Of a stretch of 64,000 bases of DNA, positions 39,967-48,524 are shown in pieces. The DNA is from an uncultured Oscillospiraceae bacterium (GTDB lineage Bacteria; Bacillota; Clostridia; Oscillospirales; Oscillospiraceae). Within the stretch, counting starts at the first letter, position 1, and every line of letters begins with the position of its first letter. The stretch lies in contig CAJTUE010000005.1 of assembly GCA_910579775.1 (NCBI GenBank), positions 104,762-168,761 on the forward strand. The letters run 5' to 3'. The notes under the pieces are model-generated. The model was not told the DNA's origin. It searched no databases and saw nothing but the letters and a program-made list of their open reading frames with translations. A program made the translations under genes and the position numbers.

Positions 39967-41742
39967 ATGAAAAAGCTGCTGGCACTCGCGCTTACCCTGG
40001 TCATGACCCTGGGGCTGGTTGGCCCCGTCCTGGCCGCAGAGAAGAAGGATGCGGTCCAGTTAATGGAGGAATTAGGCGTTTTTGGGGAATATATAGATAG
40101 GACTCCTCGCGAACAGGTGGAATATTTTTGCGAGCGAGCACAGGAATATAAAATATCCTACCCCGAGGATTGGGCCGGTTTTGATGCTGAAGTTTATTTG
40201 GCGAGTGAACCAGATAAGTTTTTATCCAAGGAGGAATACATTGCCACTGCGGACATCCGCACGGAAGAAGAGTTTGCGGACAGTGTGTTTTATTGGTACA
40301 TTGTTGAAACCTACAACCCGGATGATGTGGTTTTGATTACTGATCCGGACTATACTTTTGACCCCATTGAGCCTCTGCCGGAGCGTTGGTGGATGGACGA
40401 TGTGCCCCCAGCCGAGCCTACCCTCACCCTCTACGTCAACGGCGTGGCCACCGACGTGGAGGTGACCGCCGGGGAGGGCGTGACCTACGCCGACGCGGAC
40501 GCCCTGCGGCAGTTCTTCGGCCCCCAGGCCGTGCCCGAGACCGCCATCGGTCTGCTGCCCATTCGGGAGACCGTCCAAAAAGCGGGCTGGGACGTGGGCT
40601 GGTACTCCAACCGCTGGAGCGGCGAGCAGGAGGTCCAGCTATGGGACAAGGCCGCTTATGAAAGCTATCTGGCGGAGGAGTTCGGTCCCCTCAACGACTT
40701 CCTGACCAAGGCGGTAAAGGCCAGCGGCAACGCCCTCTTTGCCGAGACTCCCACCACCACCCACGAGACGGTCAACGTGGAGTTGACCCGCTTCTCCACC
40801 CTGGACGGGGATAAGACCTATCCCCTCACCCTGGAGGCCGACATGACCCTGGGCGGGGGGATCCTGGACATGACGGTCACCTTCGACGTGTCCGAGCTGT
40901 TGAAGGCGTTCCCCGCTGACGCCCTGGAGAGCGTGACCAAGCTGGGCGGCTTCTCGGTCACTCAGCTTCGCCAGTTCCTCAAGGCCGGGGTGGCAGAATT
41001 TATCATTGACTACAACACCGGGGACATGGCCTATAACATTCCCCTTCTTGCCCTGGTGGACGAGGACCTGGCAGGGTGGCAGAGCGAGAGCTTTTCCGGC
41101 GCGGACGGCTTGACGCAAGTCCTGGAGGAAATGGAAGCGCTTTCCCTCACCTCCACCCTTTACGCCCAGATGACCTCCACCGCCTCTTACGCGGGCGCAG
41201 AGTATGGCCTGGACAGCTATGAGTCCCTGACCCAAATGCTGGCGCTCTTCGCCGGGAAGGAACGCTTCACCGTCCACAACGGCAAGACTACCTATACGCT
41301 TACCACCCGGGCCATGAATGAGGCCCTTTCCGCCCTTATCAACGCCGAGCCGGATGAGGACGGGGAGCTGGACCGGATTGCGCGGCCCGTTTACTCCTTC
41401 TTCAAGGCCTTTGACGTTACCTACACTCTGGACGAGGTTGGGAACGTGACCGCCGACCTCCACATCCGCCCTGACATGGACGGCATCGCCTCCACCATTG
41501 CCAAGGCCTATGAGAGCAGCTACTACGGCGACCCCTCCGCCTCCGGCGTGATCGAGATCGTGATGGGTCTGGCCCTCAAGGGCTACGATATGGACCTCAC
41601 CGCTTCCAGCCAGGGCAGCGCGGCCCGCTCCACCGGGAGCATGGAGCTTCACTGGAACAACGTGGGCAAGCTGACCGTCCGCACCACCGCGACGCAGACC
41701 GGCGGAAAGACACCCAGAAGCATCGACGATATTGTAAAATAA
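39967..41742 (+). CDS. secreted protein with copper-amine-oxidase-like stalk domain
   Basis: 591 residues after TAAGGAGG. A Sec signal peptide (LALALTLVMTLGLVGPVLAA) is followed by a charged segment of about 110 residues whose DNA is clearly more AT-rich than the rest. Residues 150-230 (LTLYVNGVATDVEV..., LPIRETVQKAGWDVGWYSN, EVQLWDK) look like the small N-terminal domain of copper amine oxidase used as a surface stalk. The C-terminal 350 residues are beta-rich and unrecognised. Exported to the cell surface; role unknown. Confidence 0.7.
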   Translation: MKKLLALALTLVMTLGLVGPVLAAEKKDAVQLMEELGVFGEYIDRTPREQVEYFCERAQEYKISYPEDWAGFDAEVYLASEPDKFLSKEEYIATADIRTEEEFADSVFYWYIVETYNPDDVVLITDPDYTFDPIEPLPERWWMDDVPPAEPTLTLYVNGVATDVEVTAGEGVTYADADALRQFFGPQAVPETAIGLLPIRETVQKAGWDVGWYSNRWSGEQEVQLWDKAAYESYLAEEFGPLNDFLTKAVKASGNALFAETPTTTHETVNVELTRFSTLDGDKTYPLTLEADMTLGGGILDMTVTFDVSELLKAFPADALESVTKLGGFSVTQLRQFLKAGVAEFIIDYNTGDMAYNIPLLALVDEDLAGWQSESFSGADGLTQVLEEMEALSLTSTLYAQMTSTASYAGAEYGLDSYESLTQMLALFAGKERFTVHNGKTTYTLTTRAMNEALSALINAEPDEDGELDRIARPVYSFFKAFDVTYTLDEVGNVTADLHIRPDMDGIASTIAKAYESSYYGDPSASGVIEIVMGLALKGYDMDLTASSQGSAARSTGSMELHWNNVGKLTVRTTATQTGGKTPRSIDDIVK

Positions 41743-41755
41743 GGAATGATTTGAT

Positions 41756-43999
41756 TTGGCAAAGAAAAAGACGACGGAAGAGACGGTCAAGCGCCGGGAC
41801 AACCCCAACGTCATGGGCCTGCGCAAGGAAGTCCTGGAACAGCCCATCACCGAGACCTTAGAGCTGAACTATATGCCCTACGCCATGTCGGTCATTGTCT
41901 CCCGGGCCATCCCGGAGATCGACGGCTTCAAGCCCTCCCACAGAAAGCTCCTCTACACCATGTATAAGATGGGCCTGCTGTCGGGGGCGCGTACCAAGTC
42001 GGCCAACATCGTGGGCCAGACCATGAAGCTGAACCCCCACGGCGACGCGGCCATCTACGACACCATGGTCCGTCTTTCCCGGGGCTACGGCGCCCTTTTG
42101 CACCCCCTGGTGGACTCCAAGGGAAACTTCGGCAAGGTCTACTCCCGTGACATGGCCTGGGCCGCCAGCCGTTACACCGAGGCCAAGCTGGACGGCATTG
42201 CCGGAGAATTTTTCCGGGACATCGACCAGGACGCGGTGGACTTCCAGGACAACTACGACGGCACGCTGAAGGAGCCTGCCCTCCTGCCCACCAGCTTCCC
42301 CAACGTCCTTGTCTCCGCCAACCAGGGCATCGCCGTAGGCATGGCCTCCAACCTGTGCGGGTTCAACCTGGGTGAGGTGTGCGACGCCGCCATCGCCTAC
42401 ATGAAGGACCCGGAGGTGGATCTACTCACAGTACTAAAGGCCCCGGATTTTTCTACCGGTGGTCAGCTTCTCTATGACGGGGCGGAAATGGCCAACATTT
42501 ACCGCACCGGGCGCGGGTCCTTTAAGGTGCGGTGCAAGTGGCGGTATCTCAAGGAGGGCAACCTCATTGAGATCTACGAGATCCCCTACACCACCACCAC
42601 CGAGGCCATTATCGACAAGGTCAGCGAGCTCATCAAGACCGGGAAGATCAAGGAGATCGCAGACATGCGCGACGAGACCGACTTAAACGGCCTCAAGCTC
42701 ACCATCGACCTCAAGCGGGGCACCGACCCGGACAAGCTGATGCAAAAGCTCTGTCGCGCCACCCCGCTCCAGGACTCCTTTCCCTGCAACTTCAACATTT
42801 TGATCGCGGGCATGCCCCGGGTCATGGGCGTGGGCGAGATCTTGAGCGAGTGGATCGCTTGGCGCACCGACTGCGTGCGGCGGCGTGTCTACTACACGCT
42901 GAAAAAGCGGGAGGAAAAGCTTCATCTGCTGAAGGGTCTGAAAAAGATCCTGCTGGACATTGACCGGGCCATCAAGATCATTCGGGAGACGGAGGAGGAC
43001 GCGGAGGTCATCCCCAACCTGATGATCGGCTTTGGCATCGACAATGTCCAGGCAGAGTATGTGGCGGAGATCAAGCTGCGCAACATTAACAAAGAGTATA
43101 TCTTAAAGCGTGTGGAGGAAACCTCTCAATTAGAGGAGGAGATCGCCGACCTCAAGGACCTGGTGAACTCCCACAAGCGCATCCAGAAGGTCATCGCCGC
43201 CGAGCTGGAGGCGGTGAAGAAGAAGTATGCCGCCCCCAGAAGGACGGAAATCCTCTACGAATACGAATCCGCCCAGGAGGTGGACCTGACCGCCGAGGTG
43301 GAGGACTACCCGGTCCACGTGTTTGTCTCCCGGGAGGGGTATTTTAAGAAGATCACCCCCCAGTCTCTCCGCATGAGCGGGGAGCAGAAGTACAAGGAGG
43401 GGGACGGCCCCAGCCTCCATTACGAGACCACCAACCGGGATGAGCTATTGGTGTTCACCGACCGCCAGCAGTGCTACAAGGCGCGGCTGGCCGACTTCGA
43501 CGACGCCAAGGCCAGCCTGCTGGGCGATTATCTGCCTACTAAGCTGGGGATGGACCAGGGGGAGACGGTGAAATTCGTCTGTCTCACCGGGGACTACTCC
43601 GCCCACCTGCTGTTTTTCTTCCAAAACGGCAAGGTGGCCCGGGTGGAGATGGCGGGCTACCAGACCCAGACCAAGCGCAAGCGGCTCACCGGGGCGTACA
43701 GCGACAAGTCCCCTCTGGTCACCGCCATGGTGCTGGTCCAGGACAAGGAGGTGGCCATCCACTCCACCGACACCCGCTGTCTCATCTTCCACACCGCCTC
43801 CTTGGCCCCCAAGACCACCCGCAACACCCAGGGGGTGAACGTGCTGTCTCTCAAGGGCAAGCACACCGTGGCCGGGGCGGAGTTCCTGGAGGAAAGCCGC
43901 ATCGCTAACCCCGCCCGCTTCCGGGGCCGCAGCCTCCCCGCTTCCGGGGCGCTCCTGCGCCAGGAGGACTACGCGTCGGAAAATCAGATTACTTTATAA
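41756..43999 (+). CDS. type IIA DNA topoisomerase subunit A (GyrA/ParC-like)
   Basis: 747 residues from a TTG at 41756 behind AAGGAATGA. The breakage-reunion domain is complete: PYAMSVIVSRAIPEIDGFKP, the winged helix NPHGDAAIYDTMVRLSRG and the catalytic Tyr140 in ASRYTEAKL. A C-terminal beta-pinwheel follows from about residue 500, but the GyrA box (QRRGGKG) is absent, so ParC-like decatenation is the better guess. The quinolone-contact serine is Ala98. No B subunit gene is adjacent, which is unusual. Confidence 0.9.
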   Translation: MAKKKTTEETVKRRDNPNVMGLRKEVLEQPITETLELNYMPYAMSVIVSRAIPEIDGFKPSHRKLLYTMYKMGLLSGARTKSANIVGQTMKLNPHGDAAIYDTMVRLSRGYGALLHPLVDSKGNFGKVYSRDMAWAASRYTEAKLDGIAGEFFRDIDQDAVDFQDNYDGTLKEPALLPTSFPNVLVSANQGIAVGMASNLCGFNLGEVCDAAIAYMKDPEVDLLTVLKAPDFSTGGQLLYDGAEMANIYRTGRGSFKVRCKWRYLKEGNLIEIYEIPYTTTTEAIIDKVSELIKTGKIKEIADMRDETDLNGLKLTIDLKRGTDPDKLMQKLCRATPLQDSFPCNFNILIAGMPRVMGVGEILSEWIAWRTDCVRRRVYYTLKKREEKLHLLKGLKKILLDIDRAIKIIRETEEDAEVIPNLMIGFGIDNVQAEYVAEIKLRNINKEYILKRVEETSQLEEEIADLKDLVNSHKRIQKVIAAELEAVKKKYAAPRRTEILYEYESAQEVDLTAEVEDYPVHVFVSREGYFKKITPQSLRMSGEQKYKEGDGPSLHYETTNRDELLVFTDRQQCYKARLADFDDAKASLLGDYLPTKLGMDQGETVKFVCLTGDYSAHLLFFFQNGKVARVEMAGYQTQTKRKRLTGAYSDKSPLVTAMVLVQDKEVAIHSTDTRCLIFHTASLAPKTTRNTQGVNVLSLKGKHTVAGAEFLEESRIANPARFRGRSLPASGALLRQEDYASENQITL

Positions 44000-44029
44000 C
44001 TAGTTGGAATCGTTAAAGGAGACCTCCAC

Positions 44030-44902
44030 ATGAAATCAAAGGCGTTTGACCTCGTAAAAAGCTATGCCATCATTACCCTGGGCGCGCTGGTGTACGCGGT
44101 CAGCTTCGTGTGGTGCTACGACCCCAACCACATTGGCTTCGGGGGCGTGACCGGCATTGCCCAGATCATCAACGCCTTTGTGCCTGTTTTGCCCATCGGT
44201 ATCATGGTCATCGTCTTCAACGCCCCGCTGTTCTTCCTGGGGTGGCGGCTGTTGGGCGGGCACCTGCTGGTGTCCTCCCTCTACGCCATGGCCCTGTCCT
44301 CGTTGTTCATCGACGGGCTCAACTATCTGTTTCCGGCAATCCCCACCATGGAGCCTATGCTGGCGGCGATTTTCGGAGGGGTGCTGCTGGGGGTGAGCCT
44401 GGGGTTGGTTTTCAGCCAGGGGGCGACCACCGGGGGCACCGACCTGCTGGCGCGGCTTTTAAAGCTGAAGCTGGCGTGGCTCCCCGTGGGCAAGCTGCTG
44501 CTGGTCATCGACCTGGTGGTGGTGCTGGCGGTGGCGGCGGCGTTCCGCTCCCTGGAGAGCGGCCTTTACGGCCTCATCGGCCTCTATATCTCCACGGTCA
44601 TCATGGACAAGATGCTCTACGGCATGGACACGGCCAAGGTGGCCTATATCATTTCGGATCACGATAAGGAGATCGCCCGGGCCATTGTGGATGGCATGGA
44701 GCGGGGGGTCACCATCCTGACCGGGAAGGGGGCCTATTCCGGCCAGCCCAAGGAGGTGCTTATGTGCGCCTTCAAGCAGCGGCAGATCGTTCAGCTCAAG
44801 GCCCTGGTGAAGGAGATCGACCCGGTAGCCTTTTTGATCGTCTGCGACGCCCATGAGGTCCTGGGGGATGGGTTCAGGGAGTATAAGCAAAATGATCTGT
44901 AA
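44030..44902 (+). CDS. YitT-family membrane protein (DUF161/DUF2179)
   Basis: 290 residues after AAAGGAG. Five or so membrane segments (about 8-30, 50-75, 80-105, 110-132, 150-175) with GFGGVTGIAQIINAF and SQGATTGGTDLLARLL, the DUF161 signature. The C-terminal 80 residues form the cytoplasmic DUF2179 domain (ERGVTILTGKGAYSGQPKEV). Function in the family is not established; transport has been proposed. The stop overlaps the start of a structured repeat. Confidence 0.92.
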   Translation: MKSKAFDLVKSYAIITLGALVYAVSFVWCYDPNHIGFGGVTGIAQIINAFVPVLPIGIMVIVFNAPLFFLGWRLLGGHLLVSSLYAMALSSLFIDGLNYLFPAIPTMEPMLAAIFGGVLLGVSLGLVFSQGATTGGTDLLARLLKLKLAWLPVGKLLLVIDLVVVLAVAAAFRSLESGLYGLIGLYISTVIMDKMLYGMDTAKVAYIISDHDKEIARAIVDGMERGVTILTGKGAYSGQPKEVLMCAFKQRQIVQLKALVKEIDPVAFLIVCDAHEVLGDGFREYKQNDL

Positions 44903-45039
44903 GCGCGAGGGTAGACGCGCCCCAGCGGATGGACTGGAGCGAGGGGTGAATTGGTAAGCGGCCGCAGGCCGCGCGATTTGCCCCGAGACGGAGGGAAGCC
45001 GTTGGGGACAGCGCGTCCAACCCGAGCGTGATATCACGC
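44901..45039 (+). repeat. structured intergenic repeat, copy 2
   Basis: Outer arms AGACGCGC (44913-44920) and GCGCGTCC (45011-45018) pair over seven bases, inside them CCCCAGCGG pairs with CCGTTGGGG, and the centre is CGGCC-GCA-GGCCG. The loop blocks GGAGCGAGGGGTGAATTGG and GCGATTTGCCCCGAG match copy 1 (22531-22665) almost base for base, while the stems differ. The end carries GAGCGTGA in both copies; here it forms a palindrome GCGTGATATCACGC. Confidence 0.7.
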
Positions 45040-45055
45040 CCAAAGGAGGTCATCT

Positions 45056-45943
45056 ATGAAACGGCTATTGCCTCTTATTATAGCGTTTTTCTTCCTGACC
45101 TCCTGCGCAGCCATGCTGGAGCGGGAGGCCACCTACATAAGTCCCCACGAGGAAAATCCCACGGCCTCCCTGCTGGACGCCTACCGGGTGAACACCTACT
45201 CGGGGCTGTGCTCCGCCCTGGGCTCCTATGTGGAGGAGGGGATGACCGAGGGAAACCTGCATTTTCCCGTTACCTATCCGGGCAATCTGGCGGTGGACCT
45301 GGAGAAGGCCAAGCGGCAGCTGATGGAGGAGGACCCCCTGGGGTGCTATGCTCTGTCGGACATCACCTTCCATGTCAGCCGCATCATCGCCTATTACGAG
45401 GTCACAGCAGCCTTTGATTACCGTGTCCCTCCGTCAGAATACATGGCCCTAGAGACCATTCGGACCACCGCCGACCTGGACGCGCGGGTGGAGGAGACCG
45501 TGGAGGCGTTTGGCGGACGGTTCACCGCTCTGCTGACCCGCCGGGAGACGGAGGAGGACGCACCGGAGGACAGCCTGCGGCGGGTGTATGACGCGCGGCC
45601 GGACCTGGCGCTGGGGGACCCGGCGCTGGAGATCGTCTACTATCCCGAGACCGGGACGCAGGCCGTGGCAGAGATAACGCTTACTTACCCCACGAGCTCT
45701 ACTGTCCTGCGCCTGCGCCAGCGCAACATGCTCCGGGCGGCGGAAGCCTTGGCGGAGGAGCTGGCACAGACGCCGGAGGAGGCTCTTTACGAAACGGTCC
45801 TGAGCCGCTGGAAGCTGGAGCCGGAGGGGGGCTCCGGCGCGGACGCGGCTCTGCTGGAAGAGGCGGCGTCCCAGGAGGGGCTGGACCGGGGCTTTGCTCT
45901 GGTGCGCCAATGTATAGAAAAACGGGAGGGGGAAGCGCCATGA
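45056..45943 (+). CDS. lipoprotein of unknown function
   Basis: 295 residues after AAAGGAGG. A lipoprotein signal with lipobox FLTSC (Cys17). The exterior part is alpha-beta, with two similar-looking segments (DITFHVSRIIAYYEVTAAFD and EIVYYPETGTQAVAEITLTY), but no family is recognised. Its stop overlaps the psuK start by four bases, so it is cotranslated with the pseudouridine genes. Confidence 0.75.
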   Translation: MKRLLPLIIAFFFLTSCAAMLEREATYISPHEENPTASLLDAYRVNTYSGLCSALGSYVEEGMTEGNLHFPVTYPGNLAVDLEKAKRQLMEEDPLGCYALSDITFHVSRIIAYYEVTAAFDYRVPPSEYMALETIRTTADLDARVEETVEAFGGRFTALLTRRETEEDAPEDSLRRVYDARPDLALGDPALEIVYYPETGTQAVAEITLTYPTSSTVLRLRQRNMLRAAEALAEELAQTPEEALYETVLSRWKLEPEGGSGADAALLEEAASQEGLDRGFALVRQCIEKREGEAP

Positions 45944-46878
45944 ATAACAGCTACGCCGTGGTGGTGGGCGGGGTGAATCTGGACATTGGCGGCACTCCCG
46001 CCAAGACTATGGTCCTTCACGACTCCAACCCCGGCACGGTGCGCATGTCTCTGGGGGGCGTGGGCCGGAATATCGCCCACAACATGGCTTTGCTTGGGGT
46101 GCCGACGGCCCTCATCACCGCTCTGGGGGAGGACCTGCCTGCCCGGCAGATCGCCAATTCCTGCAAGGAGCTGGGCATCGACCTCTCCCACGCCCTGCGG
46201 GTGCCCCATGCCGCCACCTCAACGTACCTATTTCTTACCGACCATTTGGGGGAGATGGAATTGGCGGTAAGCGACATGGCGATATACGACCACTTGACCC
46301 CAGCGTTTTTAGAGAGTAAACTAAAGGTGTTGAACCACGCCAAGCTGGTGGTGTGCGACACCAACATTCCCGCCGAGAGCGTGGAGTTTCTTGCCGAACA
46401 CTGTACGGCTCCCGTGTTTCTGGACACGGTCTCCACCGCCAAGGCGGAAAAGGCCCGGCCCATTCTGGGCAGGCTCCACACCCTCAAGCCCAACCGCATC
46501 GAGGCGGCGCTTTTGAGCGGGGTGGACATCGTGGACGAGGTATCTCTTCAGGTTGCCGCAAGTAAGCTGCTGGAGACGGGACTGGAGCGGGTGTTTATCT
46601 CCCTGGGGGGAGACGGGGTACTGGCCGCCGACCACCGGGGGCTGGTCCATCTGCCCATCTACCCTGGCGAGATGAAAAACGCCACCGGCTGCGGCGACGC
46701 CTTTATGGCGGCCCTGGCCTGGAGCTTTTGGGCGGACAAGGGCCTGGAGGAGAGCGCGAGGGCGGGACTGGCCGCGGCGGCCATTGCTCTGGCGGGGGCG
46801 GAGACCATCAACCCCCTGCTGAGTCCCCAAGCGGTCAGCGATATCATCGACTTACATAAGGAGGAAGCGTTATGTTGA
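45940..46878 (+). CDS. psuK: PfkB-family kinase, probable pseudouridine kinase
   Basis: 312 residues from the ATG at 45940. Ribokinase fold with the N-terminal VVGGVNLDIGG, the GGVGRNIAHNMALLG substrate lid region, and the C-terminal anion hole and base in NATGCGDAFMAAL (catalytic Asp). The next gene, overlapping by seven bases, is psuG, which makes pseudouridine the likely substrate: PsuK phosphorylates it and PsuG splits the product into uracil and ribose 5-phosphate. Confidence 0.9.
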   Translation: MNNSYAVVVGGVNLDIGGTPAKTMVLHDSNPGTVRMSLGGVGRNIAHNMALLGVPTALITALGEDLPARQIANSCKELGIDLSHALRVPHAATSTYLFLTDHLGEMELAVSDMAIYDHLTPAFLESKLKVLNHAKLVVCDTNIPAESVEFLAEHCTAPVFLDTVSTAKAEKARPILGRLHTLKPNRIEAALLSGVDIVDEVSLQVAASKLLETGLERVFISLGGDGVLAADHRGLVHLPIYPGEMKNATGCGDAFMAALAWSFWADKGLEESARAGLAAAAIALAGAETINPLLSPQAVSDIIDLHKEEALC

Positions 46879-47786
46879 ACCGGTATCTGGACATTTCCCC
46901 CGAGGTGAAGGCGGCCCTGGACGCGGGCAAGCCTGTGGTGGCCCTGGAGTCCACCATCATCTCCCATGGGATGCCTTATCCCCAGAATGTGGAGACCGCT
47001 CTGGCGGTGGAGGACATCATCCGCCGGAACGGGGCGACCCCCGCCACCATTGCCATTATCGGAGGCAAGCTGAAGGCGGGCTGTACCAAGGAAGAGATCG
47101 AGTATCTGGGCAAGAAGGGCCAGACGGTGACCAAGGCAAGCCGCCGGGACCTGGCCGTCCTCTGCGCCCGGGGCGCGGACGGGGCCACTACAGTCACCAC
47201 AACTATGATCATCGCCCACATGGCGGGCATCTCCATCTTTGCCACTGGGGGCATCGGCGGCGTCCACCGGGGTGCGGAGACCACCATGGACATCTCCGCT
47301 GACCTGGAGGAGCTGGCGCACACCCCTGTCATGGTGGTGTGCGCCGGGGCCAAATCCATTTTGGACCTGGGGCTGACGTTGGAGTATCTGGAGACCCATG
47401 GCGTGCCTGTCATCGGCTACGGCACCGAAGAGCTGCCCGCCTTCTACACACGTAAGTCGGGCTTTGGTGTGGACTACCGCATGGACTCCCCCGAGGAGCT
47501 GGCGGCGGCTTTCCGCACCCAGCGGGAGCTGGGCCTGGGGGGTGGGATGCTGGTGACCAACCCCATCCCGGAGGAGTATTCCATGGACCCCGCCGTCATC
47601 AACGCCGCCATTGAGGAGGCCCTGCGGCAGGCGGAGCAAAACGGCATCCACGGCAAGGCCACCACTCCCTTCCTGCTGGCCAAGGTGAAGGAGCTGACGG
47701 GGGGAGACAGCCTGAGCTCCAACATCCAGCTGGTATTCAACAACGCCGCTCTGGCCGCCCAAACCGCGGCGTGCATGGACAAGTGA
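46872..47786 (+). CDS. psuG: pseudouridine-5'-phosphate glycosidase
   Basis: 304 residues, the family length. Signatures: VALESTIISHGMPYPQNVE, GATPATIAIIGGKLKAG, the catalytic lysine region SRRDLAVLCARGADGATTV, FATGGIGGVHRGAETTMDIS and NIQLVFNNAALAAQ. The enzyme cleaves the C-C glycosidic bond of pseudouridine 5'-phosphate in RNA breakdown. It follows psuK and precedes a response regulator by one base. Confidence 0.95.
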   Translation: MLNRYLDISPEVKAALDAGKPVVALESTIISHGMPYPQNVETALAVEDIIRRNGATPATIAIIGGKLKAGCTKEEIEYLGKKGQTVTKASRRDLAVLCARGADGATTVTTTMIIAHMAGISIFATGGIGGVHRGAETTMDISADLEELAHTPVMVVCAGAKSILDLGLTLEYLETHGVPVIGYGTEELPAFYTRKSGFGVDYRMDSPEELAAAFRTQRELGLGGGMLVTNPIPEEYSMDPAVINAAIEEALRQAEQNGIHGKATTPFLLAKVKELTGGDSLSSNIQLVFNNAALAAQTAACMDK

Positions 47787-47787
47787 C

Positions 47788-48489
47788 ATGGAGCAGAAAT
47801 ACCACATCCTGGTGGTGGACGACGAGCCGGAGATCGCCGACCTGGTGGGGGTGTATCTTTCCAGCGAGGGCTATACGGTCACCAAGTGCCTGACTGCCGG
47901 CCAGGCGCTGGAGGCCGCCGAGGGGGAGAGCTTTGACTTGGCCATTTTGGACGTGATGCTCCCCGACCTGTCCGGCTTTACCCTCTGTGCCCGCCTGCGG
48001 GAGAAGTATCCCTTCCCCATCCTCATGCTCACCGCCAAGACCAGCGACATGGACAAGATCAACGGCCTGACCATCGGGGCGGATGATTACATGACCAAGC
48101 CCTTCAACCCCCTGGAGCTGGCGGCCCGGGTGAAGGCCCAGCTGCGGAGGTACACCCGCTACAACGGCGGGGAGCGGAAGGACTCCGCCGACGAGGTGGA
48201 TGTGGCCGGGCTGGTGATGAACAAGGGGACCCACCGCTGTTGGCTGTATGAGGAGGAGATATCCCTCACCCCCATCGAATTTGACATCCTTTGGACCCTG
48301 TGCGCCCACAAGGGACAGGTCATCTCCGCCGAGCAGCTGTTTGAGCAGGTATGGGGTGAAAAATATCTGGAGCGCAACAACACCGTGATGGTCCACATCC
48401 GCCGCATTCGGGAGAAGCTGGGCGACACCGACCGGGGCGAGGGCAGGATCATCAAGACCGTGTGGGGCGTGGGCTACCGCATCGGATAA
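47788..48489 (+). CDS. OmpR/VanR-type response regulator
   Basis: 233 residues. Receiver with VVDDEPEIADLV, LAILDVMLPD (Asp55), LTAKTS and TKPFNPLEL; OmpR-type winged helix from about 140 with LTPIEFDILWTLC, VWGEKYLERNNTVMVHIRRI and TVWGVGYRI. No sensor kinase gene is adjacent: psuG is one base upstream and pta follows. Its kinase must be elsewhere, or it is an orphan. Confidence 0.93.
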   Translation: MEQKYHILVVDDEPEIADLVGVYLSSEGYTVTKCLTAGQALEAAEGESFDLAILDVMLPDLSGFTLCARLREKYPFPILMLTAKTSDMDKINGLTIGADDYMTKPFNPLELAARVKAQLRRYTRYNGGERKDSADEVDVAGLVMNKGTHRCWLYEEEISLTPIEFDILWTLCAHKGQVISAEQLFEQVWGEKYLERNNTVMVHIRRIREKLGDTDRGEGRIIKTVWGVGYRIG

Positions 48490-48524
48490 AGACTGGTTAT
48501 TTCAAAGAAAAGGAGATATGTGAA

